A stretch of 64,000 nucleotides of DNA from Lachnospiraceae bacterium (lineage in GTDB: Bacteria; Bacillota; Clostridia; Lachnospirales; Lachnospiraceae). The stretch spans positions 1 to 64,000 of the forward strand of contig JAFOEY010000026.1 in the NCBI GenBank assembly GCA_017387565.1. The letters are read 5' to 3'. The notes beneath the pieces were generated by a model that was not told the origin of the DNA, made no database searches, and saw only the letters and a list, made by a program, of their open reading frames with translations. Positions 56,827 to 64,000 of the stretch are shown here, one piece after another; positions within the stretch are counted from its first letter, which is position 1; the number at the start of each line of letters is the position of its first letter. Both the position numbers and the translations under genes were made by a program.

Positions 56827-56849
56827 TGTTTCACGTTTCACGTGAAACA
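56827..56849. promoter_or_regulatory. parS site with overlapping half-site
   Basis: CGTTTCACGTGAAACA at 56834-56849 (15 of 16) is preceded in register by the half-site TGTTTCACG at 56827-56835, which shares two bases with it. Confidence 0.93.
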
Positions 56850-56883
56850 TTTTTATTGAAAAAATATAAAAAACATCATTTTG

Positions 56884-56899
56884 TGTTTCACGTGAAACA
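56884..56899. promoter_or_regulatory. parS site, exact consensus
   Basis: TGTTTCACGTGAAACA, 16 of 16. Located 35 bases after the previous site in the 360-base gap between rsmG and parA, which otherwise holds only AT-rich sequence and the parA promoter (TATAAT at about 57078). Confidence 0.97.
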
Positions 56900-56926
56900 T
56901 CAATCACTAAATATTGTGAAAAAATC

Positions 56927-56960
56927 CGTGAAACATAAAAAATAGTAAAACGTGAAACAT
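56927..56960. promoter_or_regulatory. Two parS half-sites
   Basis: CGTGAAACAT occurs at 56927-56936 and again at 56951-56960, in direct orientation, 24 bases apart. Each is the right half of parS without its left arm. They extend the ParB cluster toward parA. Confidence 0.7.
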
Positions 56961-57144
56961 TTTTACATAAAAATCTCATTTGTGAATTATTACTAAAAGA
57001 AAATAATCAGATTATAACTTAGAAAAACAAACTAACGATTTCAATAAAATGATGTGGATTGATAGAATAAATAGTGCTATAATCGTTTATGAGTTTGAAA
57101 AGAGAGATGAATGTCGGTAAGAAGAACCGAAAGGAAGGAAAAAA

Positions 57145-57912
57145 ATGAGTAGAATTATTGCAGTAGCAAACCAGAAAGGTGGAGTAGGTAAATCTACTAC
57201 ATCTATTAATTTAGCGGCTTGTTTAGCTGAATTAGGAAAAAAAGTATTAATTATTGATTCAGATCCTCAGGGAAATACAACCAGTGGATTTGGAATTGAT
57301 AAGAATTTTTTGGAAAATACGATTTATGAATTAATATTGGGAGAATGCTCCATTGGTGATTGTATTATAAAGGATGCAATTCCGAATGTATCCGTTTTAC
57401 CTTCAAACGTAAATCTTGCAGCAGCGGAAATTGAATTAATCGGTATCGAAAATAAAGAATTTATTTTAAGAACGGAAATTGACTGGATAAAAGACAATTA
57501 TGATTTTATAATTATCGACTGTCCTCCTTCTTTAAATATGTTAACAATTAACGCATTAACGGCATCAAATTCTGTTTTGGTTCCTATTCAATGTGAATTT
57601 TATGCATTAGAGGGATTAAGTCAGTTAATTCATTCTGTTAATTTGATTAAAGAAAGACTAAATCCTGAACTGGAAATGGAAGGTGTCGTATTTACGATGT
57701 ATGATTCCAGAACAAATCTTTCCAGCCAGGTTGTAGAAAATGTAAAGAAAAACCTGGACGAAAATATATGTGATACGATTATCCCGAGAACCATCAGACT
57801 GGCTGAAGCACCCAGTCATGGAATGCCAATTACCATGTATGATCCGAAATCAACAGGTGCAGACAGTTACAGAGCTTTGGCAAAAGAAATACTGAATAGG
57901 AAAGGTGTATAA
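57145..57912 (+). CDS. parA: Chromosome partitioning ATPase ParA (Soj)
   Basis: 255 residues. Deviant Walker A KGGVGKSTTSINLAACLAELG (11-31, parts), with IIDSDPQGNTTSGFG and the Walker B-like FIIIDCPPSLNMLT. ATP-dependent dimers bind DNA and, with ParB, segregate origins and control DnaA. GAAAGGAAGGAAAAA precedes the ATG. parB starts 2 bases after its stop. Confidence 0.97.
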   Translation: MSRIIAVANQKGGVGKSTTSINLAACLAELGKKVLIIDSDPQGNTTSGFGIDKNFLENTIYELILGECSIGDCIIKDAIPNVSVLPSNVNLAAAEIELIGIENKEFILRTEIDWIKDNYDFIIIDCPPSLNMLTINALTASNSVLVPIQCEFYALEGLSQLIHSVNLIKERLNPELEMEGVVFTMYDSRTNLSSQVVENVKKNLDENICDTIIPRTIRLAEAPSHGMPITMYDPKSTGADSYRALAKEILNRKGV

Positions 57913-57914
57913 CT

Positions 57915-58802
57915 ATGGCAAAATCCAGAGGACTTGGAAAAGGATTAGATTCTTTAATTCCGGTTGGTAATGCTGACGGTAAAGGTAAAATCGGAATTAA
58001 CAGTGTACCGGTTTCTGAAGAAAAACCGGATAAAATGGTTAAAATTACAATGGTTGAGCCCAATAGAGACCAGCCTCGTCATAAATTTGATGAAGAAGCA
58101 TTAAATGAATTAGCTGATTCCATTAAACAGTACGGCATTATTTCACCAATCATTGTACAGGATCGAAAAGATCATTATGAAATTATTGCAGGTGAGAGAC
58201 GTTGGCGTGCTGCAAAGATTGCCGGTTTAAAAGAAATTCCGGTTATTATAAAGAATTTTACGGAACAGGAAATTGTTGAAATTTCTTTAATAGAAAATAT
58301 TCAGAGAGAAAATTTAAATCCGATTGAAGAAGCGTTAGCTTATAAACGGTTATTGACAGAGTTTAATTTAAAACAGGAAGAGGTTGCGCAGAGAGTATCA
58401 AAAAGCCGTACAGCTGTTACAAATTCTATGCGTTTGTTGAAATTAGCAGAAGAAGTACAGCAAATGATTATAGATGAAAGTCTGACAACAGGACATGCCA
58501 GGGCACTTATTACAATTGAAGATGAAAGTCAGCAGATTGAGATAGCTAAAAAGGTTGTAAATGAAAAATTAAGTGTTCGTGATATTGAAAAGCTTGTAAA
58601 AGATTTAAATAAACCCAAGAAAGAGAAAAAGGAATCAAAACAATTAAAAAATGACTTCATTTATCAGGATATTGAAGAAAAATTAAAACAGTCACTTGGA
58701 ACAAAGGTCGCTGTCAGTGCAAAAGAAGACGGTTCCGGAAAGATTGAAATTGATTTTTATTCCAGCGAGGAGTTAGACAGAATTTTGGATCTCTTGAAAT
58801 AG
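57915..58802 (+). CDS. parB: Chromosome partitioning protein ParB (Spo0J)
   Basis: 295 residues. The N-terminal KSRGLGKGLDSLIP is the ParA-activating region. The CTPase fold has GERRWRAAKIAGLKEIPVI and ENIQRENLNPIEEALAYKRL. The HTH is QEEVAQRVSKSRTAVTNSMRLL, and a dimerisation domain lies at the end. It loads at the parS sites 1-2 kb upstream and spreads as a CTP-dependent clamp. HTH type and GERRWRA box fit Spo0J rather than Noc. Confidence 0.98.
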   Translation: MAKSRGLGKGLDSLIPVGNADGKGKIGINSVPVSEEKPDKMVKITMVEPNRDQPRHKFDEEALNELADSIKQYGIISPIIVQDRKDHYEIIAGERRWRAAKIAGLKEIPVIIKNFTEQEIVEISLIENIQRENLNPIEEALAYKRLLTEFNLKQEEVAQRVSKSRTAVTNSMRLLKLAEEVQQMIIDESLTTGHARALITIEDESQQIEIAKKVVNEKLSVRDIEKLVKDLNKPKKEKKESKQLKNDFIYQDIEEKLKQSLGTKVAVSAKEDGSGKIEIDFYSSEELDRILDLLK

Positions 58803-58810
58803 ATAATAAA

Positions 58811-58860
58811 GAATGTTTTAGGATTGCGAGAGCACAAAGTGGGTAGCAATCCGTTGGTAT
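58811..58860 (+). repeat. Intergenic repeat family, central-module fragment (copy C)
   Basis: 50 bases identical to 79-128 at 49 positions (GAATGTTTTAGGATTGCGAG and on to GCAATCCGTTGGTAT). It retains the GGATTGC/GCAATCC stem but loses one inner base pair (GCAC/GTGG). It sits 9 bases after the parB stop and 36 before the DUF4446 start, so it is transcribed inside the par operon. Confidence 0.92.
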
Positions 58861-58895
58861 ACAAAGTAGAGATTGTTTTTACAGCGGAGGAATAT

Positions 58896-59408
58896 ATGAA
58901 TAGTGTACTATTGAATCAAATCGGTCTTGGTTCACTTGATATTGCTTATTTTTTAATTGGTTTTTTGGTATTAATTCTGATTTTGTTTATTTTAAATATC
59001 GTTGCACTGGTTAAATTGAGCAAATGGAAAAAGAAATATGAATCATTTATGCTTGGCAAAAATGCCAAAAGCATGGAAAAGGAAATTAAAAATTTATTTA
59101 CGGATATGGAGTTTTTAAAAAATTCCGTCAGTTCCAATAAAAAAGAAATCAGGTTGATTTACAGGAGACTGAAAACTACATACCAGAAATTAGGTATTGT
59201 AAAATATGATGCTTTCAACCAGATGGGTGGGCAGTTAAGCTTTGCACTTGCACTGTTAGATGAAAATAATGATGGTTTTGTAATGAACTCGGTTCATAGC
59301 ACAGACGGAAGTTATTGCTATACAAAAGTAATTCAAAATGGTGAATGTGAGTTATCACTCGGTGATGAGGAAGCAAAAGCAATCAGAATGGCAATGGAAG
59401 AAGAATAA
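58896..59408 (+). CDS. DUF4446 membrane-anchored protein
   Basis: 170 residues from the ATG at 58896 (GCGGAGGAATAT before it). One membrane anchor (about 17-40), a helical stretch (45-95) with coiled-coil character, and a C-terminal beta domain with VKYDAFNQMGGQLSFALALLDENNDGFV (parts), which defines DUF4446. The family is regularly found next to parB or serS in Clostridia. The role is unknown. The frame remains open upstream through the repeat fragment, but that part has no ribosome site. Confidence 0.92.
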   Translation: MNSVLLNQIGLGSLDIAYFLIGFLVLILILFILNIVALVKLSKWKKKYESFMLGKNAKSMEKEIKNLFTDMEFLKNSVSSNKKEIRLIYRRLKTTYQKLGIVKYDAFNQMGGQLSFALALLDENNDGFVMNSVHSTDGSYCYTKVIQNGECELSLGDEEAKAIRMAMEEE

Positions 59409-59425
59409 TTAGGAGGACATAAATC

Positions 59426-60718
59426 ATGTTAGACATTAAATTTTTAAGAGAGAATCCTGATATTGTAAAACAGAATATCAAAAATAAATTTCAGGACAGC
59501 AAGTTACCGATGGTTGATGAGGTTATTGAACTTGATGCAAAGAAAAGAGATTGTCAGCAGGAAGCAGATAGTCTGAGAGCAAACAGAAATAAAATCTCAA
59601 AACAGATTGGTGCTTTAATGGCTCAGGGCAAAAAAGAGGAAGCAGAAGAAGTAAAAAAGGAAGTTGCTGCATCTGCTGCGAGACTTTCTGAATTAGAAGA
59701 ACAGGAAAAAGAGCTGGATGAAAAGATTTTAAAGATTATGATGGTTATTCCCAACATCATTGATCCTTCAGTTCCGATTGGAAAAGATGACAGTGAAAAT
59801 GTAGAAGTAACAAAATACGGTGAACCGGTTGTTCCGGATTTTGAAATTCCTTATCACACCGATATTATGGAAAGATTTGACGGAATTGACCTTGAAGCAG
59901 CCGGACGAGTTGCCGGAAACGGTTTCTATTATCTAATGGGTGATATCGCAAGACTTCATTCTGCAGTGATTTCTTATGCAAGAGACTTTATGATTGACAG
60001 AGGATTTACTTATTGTGTTCCTCCTTTCATGATTCGAAGCAATGTCGTTACCGGTGTAATGAGTTTTGCTGAAATGGATGCCATGATGTATAAAATTGAG
60101 GGAGAAGATCTTTTCTTAATCGGTACAAGTGAGCATTCCATGATTGGTAAATTTATTGATACTATTATTCCCGAAGAACAGCTTCCCAAGACACTTACAA
60201 GCTATTCACCTTGTTTCCGTAAGGAAAAAGGAGCACATGGAATTGAAGAACGTGGTGTTTATCGTATTCACCAGTTTGAAAAACAGGAAATGATTGTTGT
60301 ATGTAAGCCGGAAGAATCACCGATGTGGTTTGATAAATTATGGCAGAATACCGTGGATTTATTCAGATCCATGGATATTCCGGTTCGTACTTTGGAATGT
60401 TGTTCCGGTGATTTGGCAGACTTAAAGGTTAAATCTTTTGATGTTGAGGCATGGTCTCCGAGACAGAAAAAATATTTTGAAGTTGGTAGCTGCTCTAATT
60501 TAGGTGATGCACAGGCAAGAAGATTAAAGATCAGAGTAAAAGGTGAAGACGGACAAAAATATTTTGCTCATACCCTGAATAATACTGTAGTAGCACCTCC
60601 GAGAATGTTGATTGCATTTTTGGAAAACAACTTAAGAGCTGACGGTTCAGTAGCAATTCCGGAAGTTCTCCGTCCATATATGGGTGGAATGACGGAATTG
60701 ACACCTAAGCACAACTAA
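59426..60718 (+). CDS. serS: Seryl-tRNA synthetase
   Basis: 430 residues. Charges tRNA-Ser (and initiates selenocysteine where used). N-terminal coiled-coil arm (about 28-105) that grips the long variable arm of tRNA-Ser, then class II motifs: motif 2 CFRKEKGAHGIEERGVYRIHQFEK (parts) and motif 3 NNTVVAPPRMLIAFLENN. AGGAGGACATAAATC precedes the ATG only 17 bases from the DUF4446 stop, so no T-box leader is possible. Confidence 0.98.
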   Translation: MLDIKFLRENPDIVKQNIKNKFQDSKLPMVDEVIELDAKKRDCQQEADSLRANRNKISKQIGALMAQGKKEEAEEVKKEVAASAARLSELEEQEKELDEKILKIMMVIPNIIDPSVPIGKDDSENVEVTKYGEPVVPDFEIPYHTDIMERFDGIDLEAAGRVAGNGFYYLMGDIARLHSAVISYARDFMIDRGFTYCVPPFMIRSNVVTGVMSFAEMDAMMYKIEGEDLFLIGTSEHSMIGKFIDTIIPEEQLPKTLTSYSPCFRKEKGAHGIEERGVYRIHQFEKQEMIVVCKPEESPMWFDKLWQNTVDLFRSMDIPVRTLECCSGDLADLKVKSFDVEAWSPRQKKYFEVGSCSNLGDAQARRLKIRVKGEDGQKYFAHTLNNTVVAPPRMLIAFLENNLRADGSVAIPEVLRPYMGGMTELTPKHN

Positions 60719-60789
60719 ATCATAGTGTATATGGAAGAATAAATTAAAAATGGTTTTTGTATAAATCATGTTTGTAATGAGGTAATAAT

Positions 60790-61671
60790 TTGCATACATT
60801 TTTAAGAGCGATCGGGTTTAGCGAATACAAAAGTAAAAGACAACTGAATGACTTAATCGCAGAAGCTGTATTAAAAGCAGATGAAAAATTGTATACTTCA
60901 CTAAATAATGATACTATTTTTGCGGAATATAATTTATTCTGCGGAAATAATATCGGAATTAGTGTCAGAGGAGAATATGACGAAGAAAATCAGTTCCTGG
61001 CAGACTATTCGATTCCTTTTTTCAGGGGGAGCCAGATCAGTTCCTATGCTGATAATTCTGTAGAGCGCCATGCTGAAAAAGAATCCTATGCAGGTATCTG
61101 TGATGATGTTCGCATTGGCGTTTCCTTAATCTTCTATTTACAAAATGTAGTAGGATATGTTAAAAGAAAAGTAGGCGGAAAGCTCCCTATGAAGGGTACT
61201 GCATTAACACTTGCAGGATTATCTACGCAGGGAACAATTTTAATGCCGATTGAAAAAAACGAATATGATTTGAAGAAAACCAGAAAACTGGCTCATCATC
61301 GACAAAAAATGATTATGAAAGCCAGAAACGGTGATGAGGATGCCATTGAAAGTCTGACTTTGGACGATATGGATACTTACAGCAACATTTCAAGAATGAT
61401 TGTGAAACAGGATATTTTAAGTCTTGTGGACAATTATTTTATGCCTTATGGTGTGGAATGTGATCAATATGCGATTTTAGGTGAAATTCTGGATATGAAT
61501 TGCGTGGAAAATACCATGACAAAAGAAAAAGTCTGGCAATTAACCCTTAGTTGTAATGATCTGATTTTTGATATATGTATAAATAGCCTTGATTTGTACG
61601 GAGAACCGGCAATCGGCAGAAGATTTAAGGGAAATATCTGGCTACAGGGTACAATTCATTTTCCGTCATAA
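60790..61671 (+). CDS. DUF3881 family protein
   Basis: 293 residues, start codon TTG behind GAGGTAATAA. N-terminus MHTFLRAIGFSEYKSKRQL (Met from TTG) and the internal RGSQISSYADNSVERHAEKE match the DUF3881 proteins that I associate with Lachnospiraceae. No signal or membrane segment. Cytoplasmic, function unknown. It is 71 bases after serS and probably transcribed with it. It is a useful taxonomic marker. Confidence 0.85.
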   Translation: MHTFLRAIGFSEYKSKRQLNDLIAEAVLKADEKLYTSLNNDTIFAEYNLFCGNNIGISVRGEYDEENQFLADYSIPFFRGSQISSYADNSVERHAEKESYAGICDDVRIGVSLIFYLQNVVGYVKRKVGGKLPMKGTALTLAGLSTQGTILMPIEKNEYDLKKTRKLAHHRQKMIMKARNGDEDAIESLTLDDMDTYSNISRMIVKQDILSLVDNYFMPYGVECDQYAILGEILDMNCVENTMTKEKVWQLTLSCNDLIFDICINSLDLYGEPAIGRRFKGNIWLQGTIHFPS

Positions 61672-61769
61672 TTCTGTCATAAGGTTATCATGTAATCTAA
61701 AGTATGATATAATTTATAAATATAACTGCCGATATGAATGAGACCGAAGAGTTTCATAATACGGCATTT

Positions 61770-61880
61770 GTTCTCATAGTTAAATGGATATAACAAGCGC
61801 CTCCTAAGGTTCAACCATGGTTGACACCTGCGGAAGTTGAAAAGTGGTAAGTCAGAGTTCGATTCCAGTAAGGATTGACC
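61770..61880 (+). pseudogene. Decayed partial copy of tRNA-Arg(CCU)
   Basis: GTTCTCATAGTTAAATGGAT and the following ATAAC, then CTCCTAAG, match the intact tRNA (61987-62058) through the D-arm and anticodon loop, including CCT. The upstream ACGGCATTT is shared too. After the anticodon the sequence diverges. A T-loop-like GTTCGATTCCAG lies about 50 bases further on but its stem does not pair, and no TGAGAAC acceptor strand is present. A promoter-like TTATCA-17-TATAAT lies upstream (61687-61715 region). Confidence 0.7.
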
Positions 61881-61986
61881 TGAATGTCAAAATAAGTTAC
61901 AATAGAAATTCATCACGGAAGTGATTGGATTCATAGATATGGCGACCGTAGTCAAAAGAGCTGAAAAGCCCGAAAATACGGCATTT

Positions 61987-62058
61987 GTTCCCTTAGTTAA
62001 ATGGATATAACGGGGTCCTCCTAAGACTCTATTGTAGGTTCGATTCCTATAGGGAACG
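61987..62058 (+). tRNA. tRNA-Arg, anticodon CCU
   Basis: A complete cloverleaf. The acceptor is GTTCCCT/AGGGAAC with discriminator G, the D-stem GTT/AAC, the anticodon stem GGGTC/GACTC with loop CTCCTAA (anticodon CCT), and the T-stem GTAGG/CCTAT with loop TTCGATT. CCA is not encoded. A terminator follows 9 bases later. It reads AGG codons. Confidence 0.93.
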
Positions 62059-62066
62059 CTCATTTT

Positions 62067-62102
62067 AAGCAGTAATGACTAGAAAATCATTGCTGCTTTT
62101 TT
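62067..62102 (+). terminator. Intrinsic terminator of tRNA-Arg
   Basis: AAGCAGTAATGA pairs with TCATTGCTGCTT (one G-T pair) over an 8-base loop, followed by TTTT. Confidence 0.92.
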
Positions 62103-62131
62103 CATGCAAAAACAGCATTTTCGGTGACAAA

Positions 62132-62219
62132 TTTGTCAGCGAAATGTGTCATGGAAAACTGATTTTGTCAGCGAAACTGATTTCTTGTCAGCAGTCCATA
62201 TTTTTCAAAACTGTCAGCC
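62132..62219. repeat. Four spaced TGTCAGC repeats
   Basis: TTTGTCAGCGAAA occurs at 62132-62144 and 62164-62176, TTGTCAGC at 62185-62192 and CTGTCAGCC at 62211-62219, all in one orientation. Spaced direct repeats of this kind resemble the transposase-binding ends of some insertion sequences. No transposase gene is next to them. Together with 62220-62509 this forms a gene-free stretch after the tRNA. Confidence 0.6.
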
Positions 62220-62253
62220 ATAGGGATTAAGTACAAAGTAGGATAAGGTTTAG

Positions 62254-62343
62254 GTTGTAAAAGTAAGAAAAGATGGAAAGAAAAACACTATAGTCTTGCC
62301 AGTAAAAGGCCGTCCGGTCATCGAAGACCTGTATAAAATGTAG
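62254..62343 (+). pseudogene. Remnant reading frame without a start
   Basis: A 29-codon open stretch reads VVKVRKDGKKNTIVLPVKG and then RPVIEDLYKM before TAG at 62341. It follows an in-frame TAG, has no start codon and no ribosome site. Its composition looks like real protein, so it is probably the end of a lost gene, perhaps of the element whose repeats lie just before it. No family recognised. Confidence 0.35.
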
Positions 62344-62509
62344 ATATAGTGCAATTATTCCATGAGATATTACTAGAATTATTGTGTGTTATGTCATATT
62401 ATTAATACATATCAGCTTCGCGCATACATATATTCCTCTCCTAATTTGAAGTTTTCTGCGGGAAATATGGAAAATAATAATTATCTAAGCAGATGTGGGG
62501 GCAGTTTAA

Positions 62510-63829
62510 ATGGAAGTTCATAGAAAATCACTAACGCAGCTTTTTGTACCAATATGCTTCGAAACACTTTTTTATATGCTTTCCGGAATGATCGATACGC
62601 TTATGCTGTCATCTGTGAGCGATCAGGCAGTAGGTGCAGTCGGAACAGCAAATACTTATATTAGTGTGTTTATCATAATGTTTGGAGTTATATCGTCTGG
62701 CATGGTTGCGGTAATGACTCAAAATATCGGTGCGGAAAAACCGGGAGTTGCATATCAGGCAAGACAATTGGGGCTTATTTTTAATGCGGTTATTGGAGTG
62801 ATGATGTCAGCATTTCTGGCTATTTTCTCAGGAAAAATTTTAGAGATAGTAAGTATTGCGCCCGCTCTTTTGGAACCGGCTGAAACTTATTTGAAAATAG
62901 TAGGTGGTGCATGCTTTTTAAATGCTCTTATACCTATATTTTCCAGCTATCTTAGAGTGTTTGGATATACAAAACAGTCGCTTTTTGCGTCAATCATAGG
63001 AAATGTAATTAATTTCTTTCTTAATTCTATATTTCTTTTTGTACTGAACTGGGGAGTGATGGGCGTTGCCATAGCTACTGTTATCTCACGAGTAATCAAT
63101 TTGATAATTGTAGCAGCTATGGGAGCAGTGCTCATAAAAGCTAAAAATAACCTACAGCGGGAATCTTCACGCAAGATATTGGTGCAGATAATAAAAATAG
63201 GTTTTCCATCAGCGTGCGAGACAGCTCTTTATAATATTGCGATGACTTTGGTAGTTCGTTTCATGAATCAGATGGACTCGGATGGAATGAATGTTACCGC
63301 GCGTTCGTATGCAATTCAAATTGCGAATTTTTCATATTGTGTGGGAGCTGCTTTAGCGCAAGCAAATGCGATAATGACAGGCTGGCGAATTGGGGCAAAA
63401 GAGTTTGAGGAATGTGATAAGGGCACAAAAAAGGCCGCTATTTACGGAGTGATAACAGCAACCTGTTTTTCTGTGATATTTGCATTAACCGGTCGATTTA
63501 TAGTACATATTTTCACAGATGATCCACAGATGATAAATCTGGTCGTAAAATTGCTTATCATTGACATTTTTCTTGAATTTGGGCGTGTGACGAATCTGGT
63601 CTATGGACAGGCACTCAAAACAAGCGGAGATGCGGTTTTTCCCGTAACAATTGGTGCGATATTTATGTATTTGGCGGCAGTGGGTGGCACATATTTCTTT
63701 GGTATACGGCTGGGGTTGCTTGCTGTGGGGGCATACATTGGTATGGCAAGTGATGAATGTGCAAGAGCCATAGGGATGGTGCTCCGCTGGAAGACAGGAA
63801 AATGGAAGACGAAACGATTAGTGGAGTAG
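62510..63829 (+). CDS. MATE-family multidrug/sodium efflux transporter
   Basis: 439 residues with 12 membrane spans in two similar halves. First half: LFVPICFETLFYMLSGMIDTLMLS and GVISSGMVAVMTQNIGAEKP. Second half begins near IKIGFPSACETALYNIAMTLV with QANAIMTGWRIGAKE. This is the MATE (NorM/DinF-like) fold that exports cationic drugs or metabolites with Na+ or H+. TGTGGGGGCAGTTTAA precedes the ATG. G+C looks higher than in the origin genes. The next gene is a possible regulator. Confidence 0.9.
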   Translation: MEVHRKSLTQLFVPICFETLFYMLSGMIDTLMLSSVSDQAVGAVGTANTYISVFIIMFGVISSGMVAVMTQNIGAEKPGVAYQARQLGLIFNAVIGVMMSAFLAIFSGKILEIVSIAPALLEPAETYLKIVGGACFLNALIPIFSSYLRVFGYTKQSLFASIIGNVINFFLNSIFLFVLNWGVMGVAIATVISRVINLIIVAAMGAVLIKAKNNLQRESSRKILVQIIKIGFPSACETALYNIAMTLVVRFMNQMDSDGMNVTARSYAIQIANFSYCVGAALAQANAIMTGWRIGAKEFEECDKGTKKAAIYGVITATCFSVIFALTGRFIVHIFTDDPQMINLVVKLLIIDIFLEFGRVTNLVYGQALKTSGDAVFPVTIGAIFMYLAAVGGTYFFGIRLGLLAVGAYIGMASDECARAIGMVLRWKTGKWKTKRLVE

Positions 63830-63860
63830 AAATGAACCTATTGCTTTTAGTGTGTTATTT

Positions 63861-64000
63861 ATGTATGATACAACTATGTATTTCAAATTAAAAGAAAACC
63901 GACCACATGGAACTTCGGAGCGACCGTTCAGTTTATATCATATACGAGATATTCACCATGCATTTCAGATTCCGGTGCATTGGCATGATGAACTTGAGAT
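63861..64000 (+). CDS. AraC-family regulator, N-terminal part (cut by window end)
   Basis: 46 residues are visible: MYDTTMYFKLKENRPHGTSE and on to PVHWHDELE. The HWHDELE segment is the typical cupin-type sensor entry of AraC/XylS regulators. It starts 31 bases after the MATE stop on the same strand. The ATG has no clear ribosome site, and a GTG at 63852 is in frame. The DNA-binding part lies beyond the window. Confidence 0.75.
   Translation, partial: MYDTTMYFKLKENRPHGTSERPFSLYHIRDIHHAFQIPVHWHDELE

Noticed and set aside
61770..61850. Group I intron in the tRNA-Arg(CCU) anticodon loop
   Set aside because: Introns are known at that tRNA in other bacteria, but the insert here is too short, lacks core helices, and no 3' exon restores the acceptor stem.
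61770..61880. Second functional tRNA-Arg
   Set aside because: The anticodon stem, T-stem and acceptor strand do not pair; only the 5' half matches the intact tRNA.

Overview
The window is an AT-rich chromosome segment from a spore-forming Firmicute, most likely a member of the Lachnospiraceae (Clostridia). Support for this comes from the DUF3881 protein, a CotS-like spore-coat kinase homologue, a type-3 ProS, a class II CCA enzyme, strong GGAGG ribosome binding sites, and the Firmicute-type origin neighbourhood. It holds the replication origin and both flanks.

Origin (about 40-61 kb): dnaA, dnaN, an S4-domain protein, recF, gyrB and gyrA run leftward on the minus strand. rpmH, rnpA, yidD, yidC, jag, mnmE, mnmG, rsmG, parA, parB, a DUF4446 gene, serS and a DUF3881 gene run rightward. 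DnaA boxes lie on both sides of dnaA, which is the usual bipartite oriC. A cluster of parS sites lies at rsmG-parA, and one site is built into the rsmG initiation codon. The strand switch at about 49 kb means nearly all genes run co-directionally with the forks. The main exception is a head-on block at 30.0-35.5 kb (pgi, murG, a C39-like peptidase, a GT-C-like membrane protein).

Left arm (1-40 kb): housekeeping genes are mixed with accessory blocks. They include a phosphohexomutase, a PEGA lipoprotein, a CotS-like kinase and cca; a two-gene type II restriction-modification cassette; a GT-C/MBOAT/SGNH surface-polymer acylation cluster; ackA and proS; and a two-component system with RluA and an AI-2E-family permease. 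Next come two side-by-side cassettes of the same design (DUF2975 membrane protein, small XRE regulator, third membrane protein), then a FecR-domain protein, ahcY and a 2-hydroxyacid dehydrogenase. Closer to the origin lie an LprI-like lipoprotein, two more XRE regulators and an NCS2 purine permease.

Right end (61.7-64 kb): an intact tRNA-Arg(CCU) is preceded by a decayed partial copy of itself. After it come short repeats and a remnant reading frame, then a MATE transporter and the start of an AraC-type regulator cut by the window edge.

The most unusual feature is a modular intergenic repeat built of nested hairpins. It occurs complete or truncated at 1-193, 13928-13967, 21197-21244, 53843-54027 and 58811-58860, with a possible relic near 28383, mostly just after stop codons. 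Other points of interest are a multi-hairpin element between gyrB and gyrA, an operator-like palindrome on an XRE promoter, and a hairpin that encloses the ribosome binding site and start codon of the AI-2E-family gene. All calls come from reading the sequence; no database search was run.
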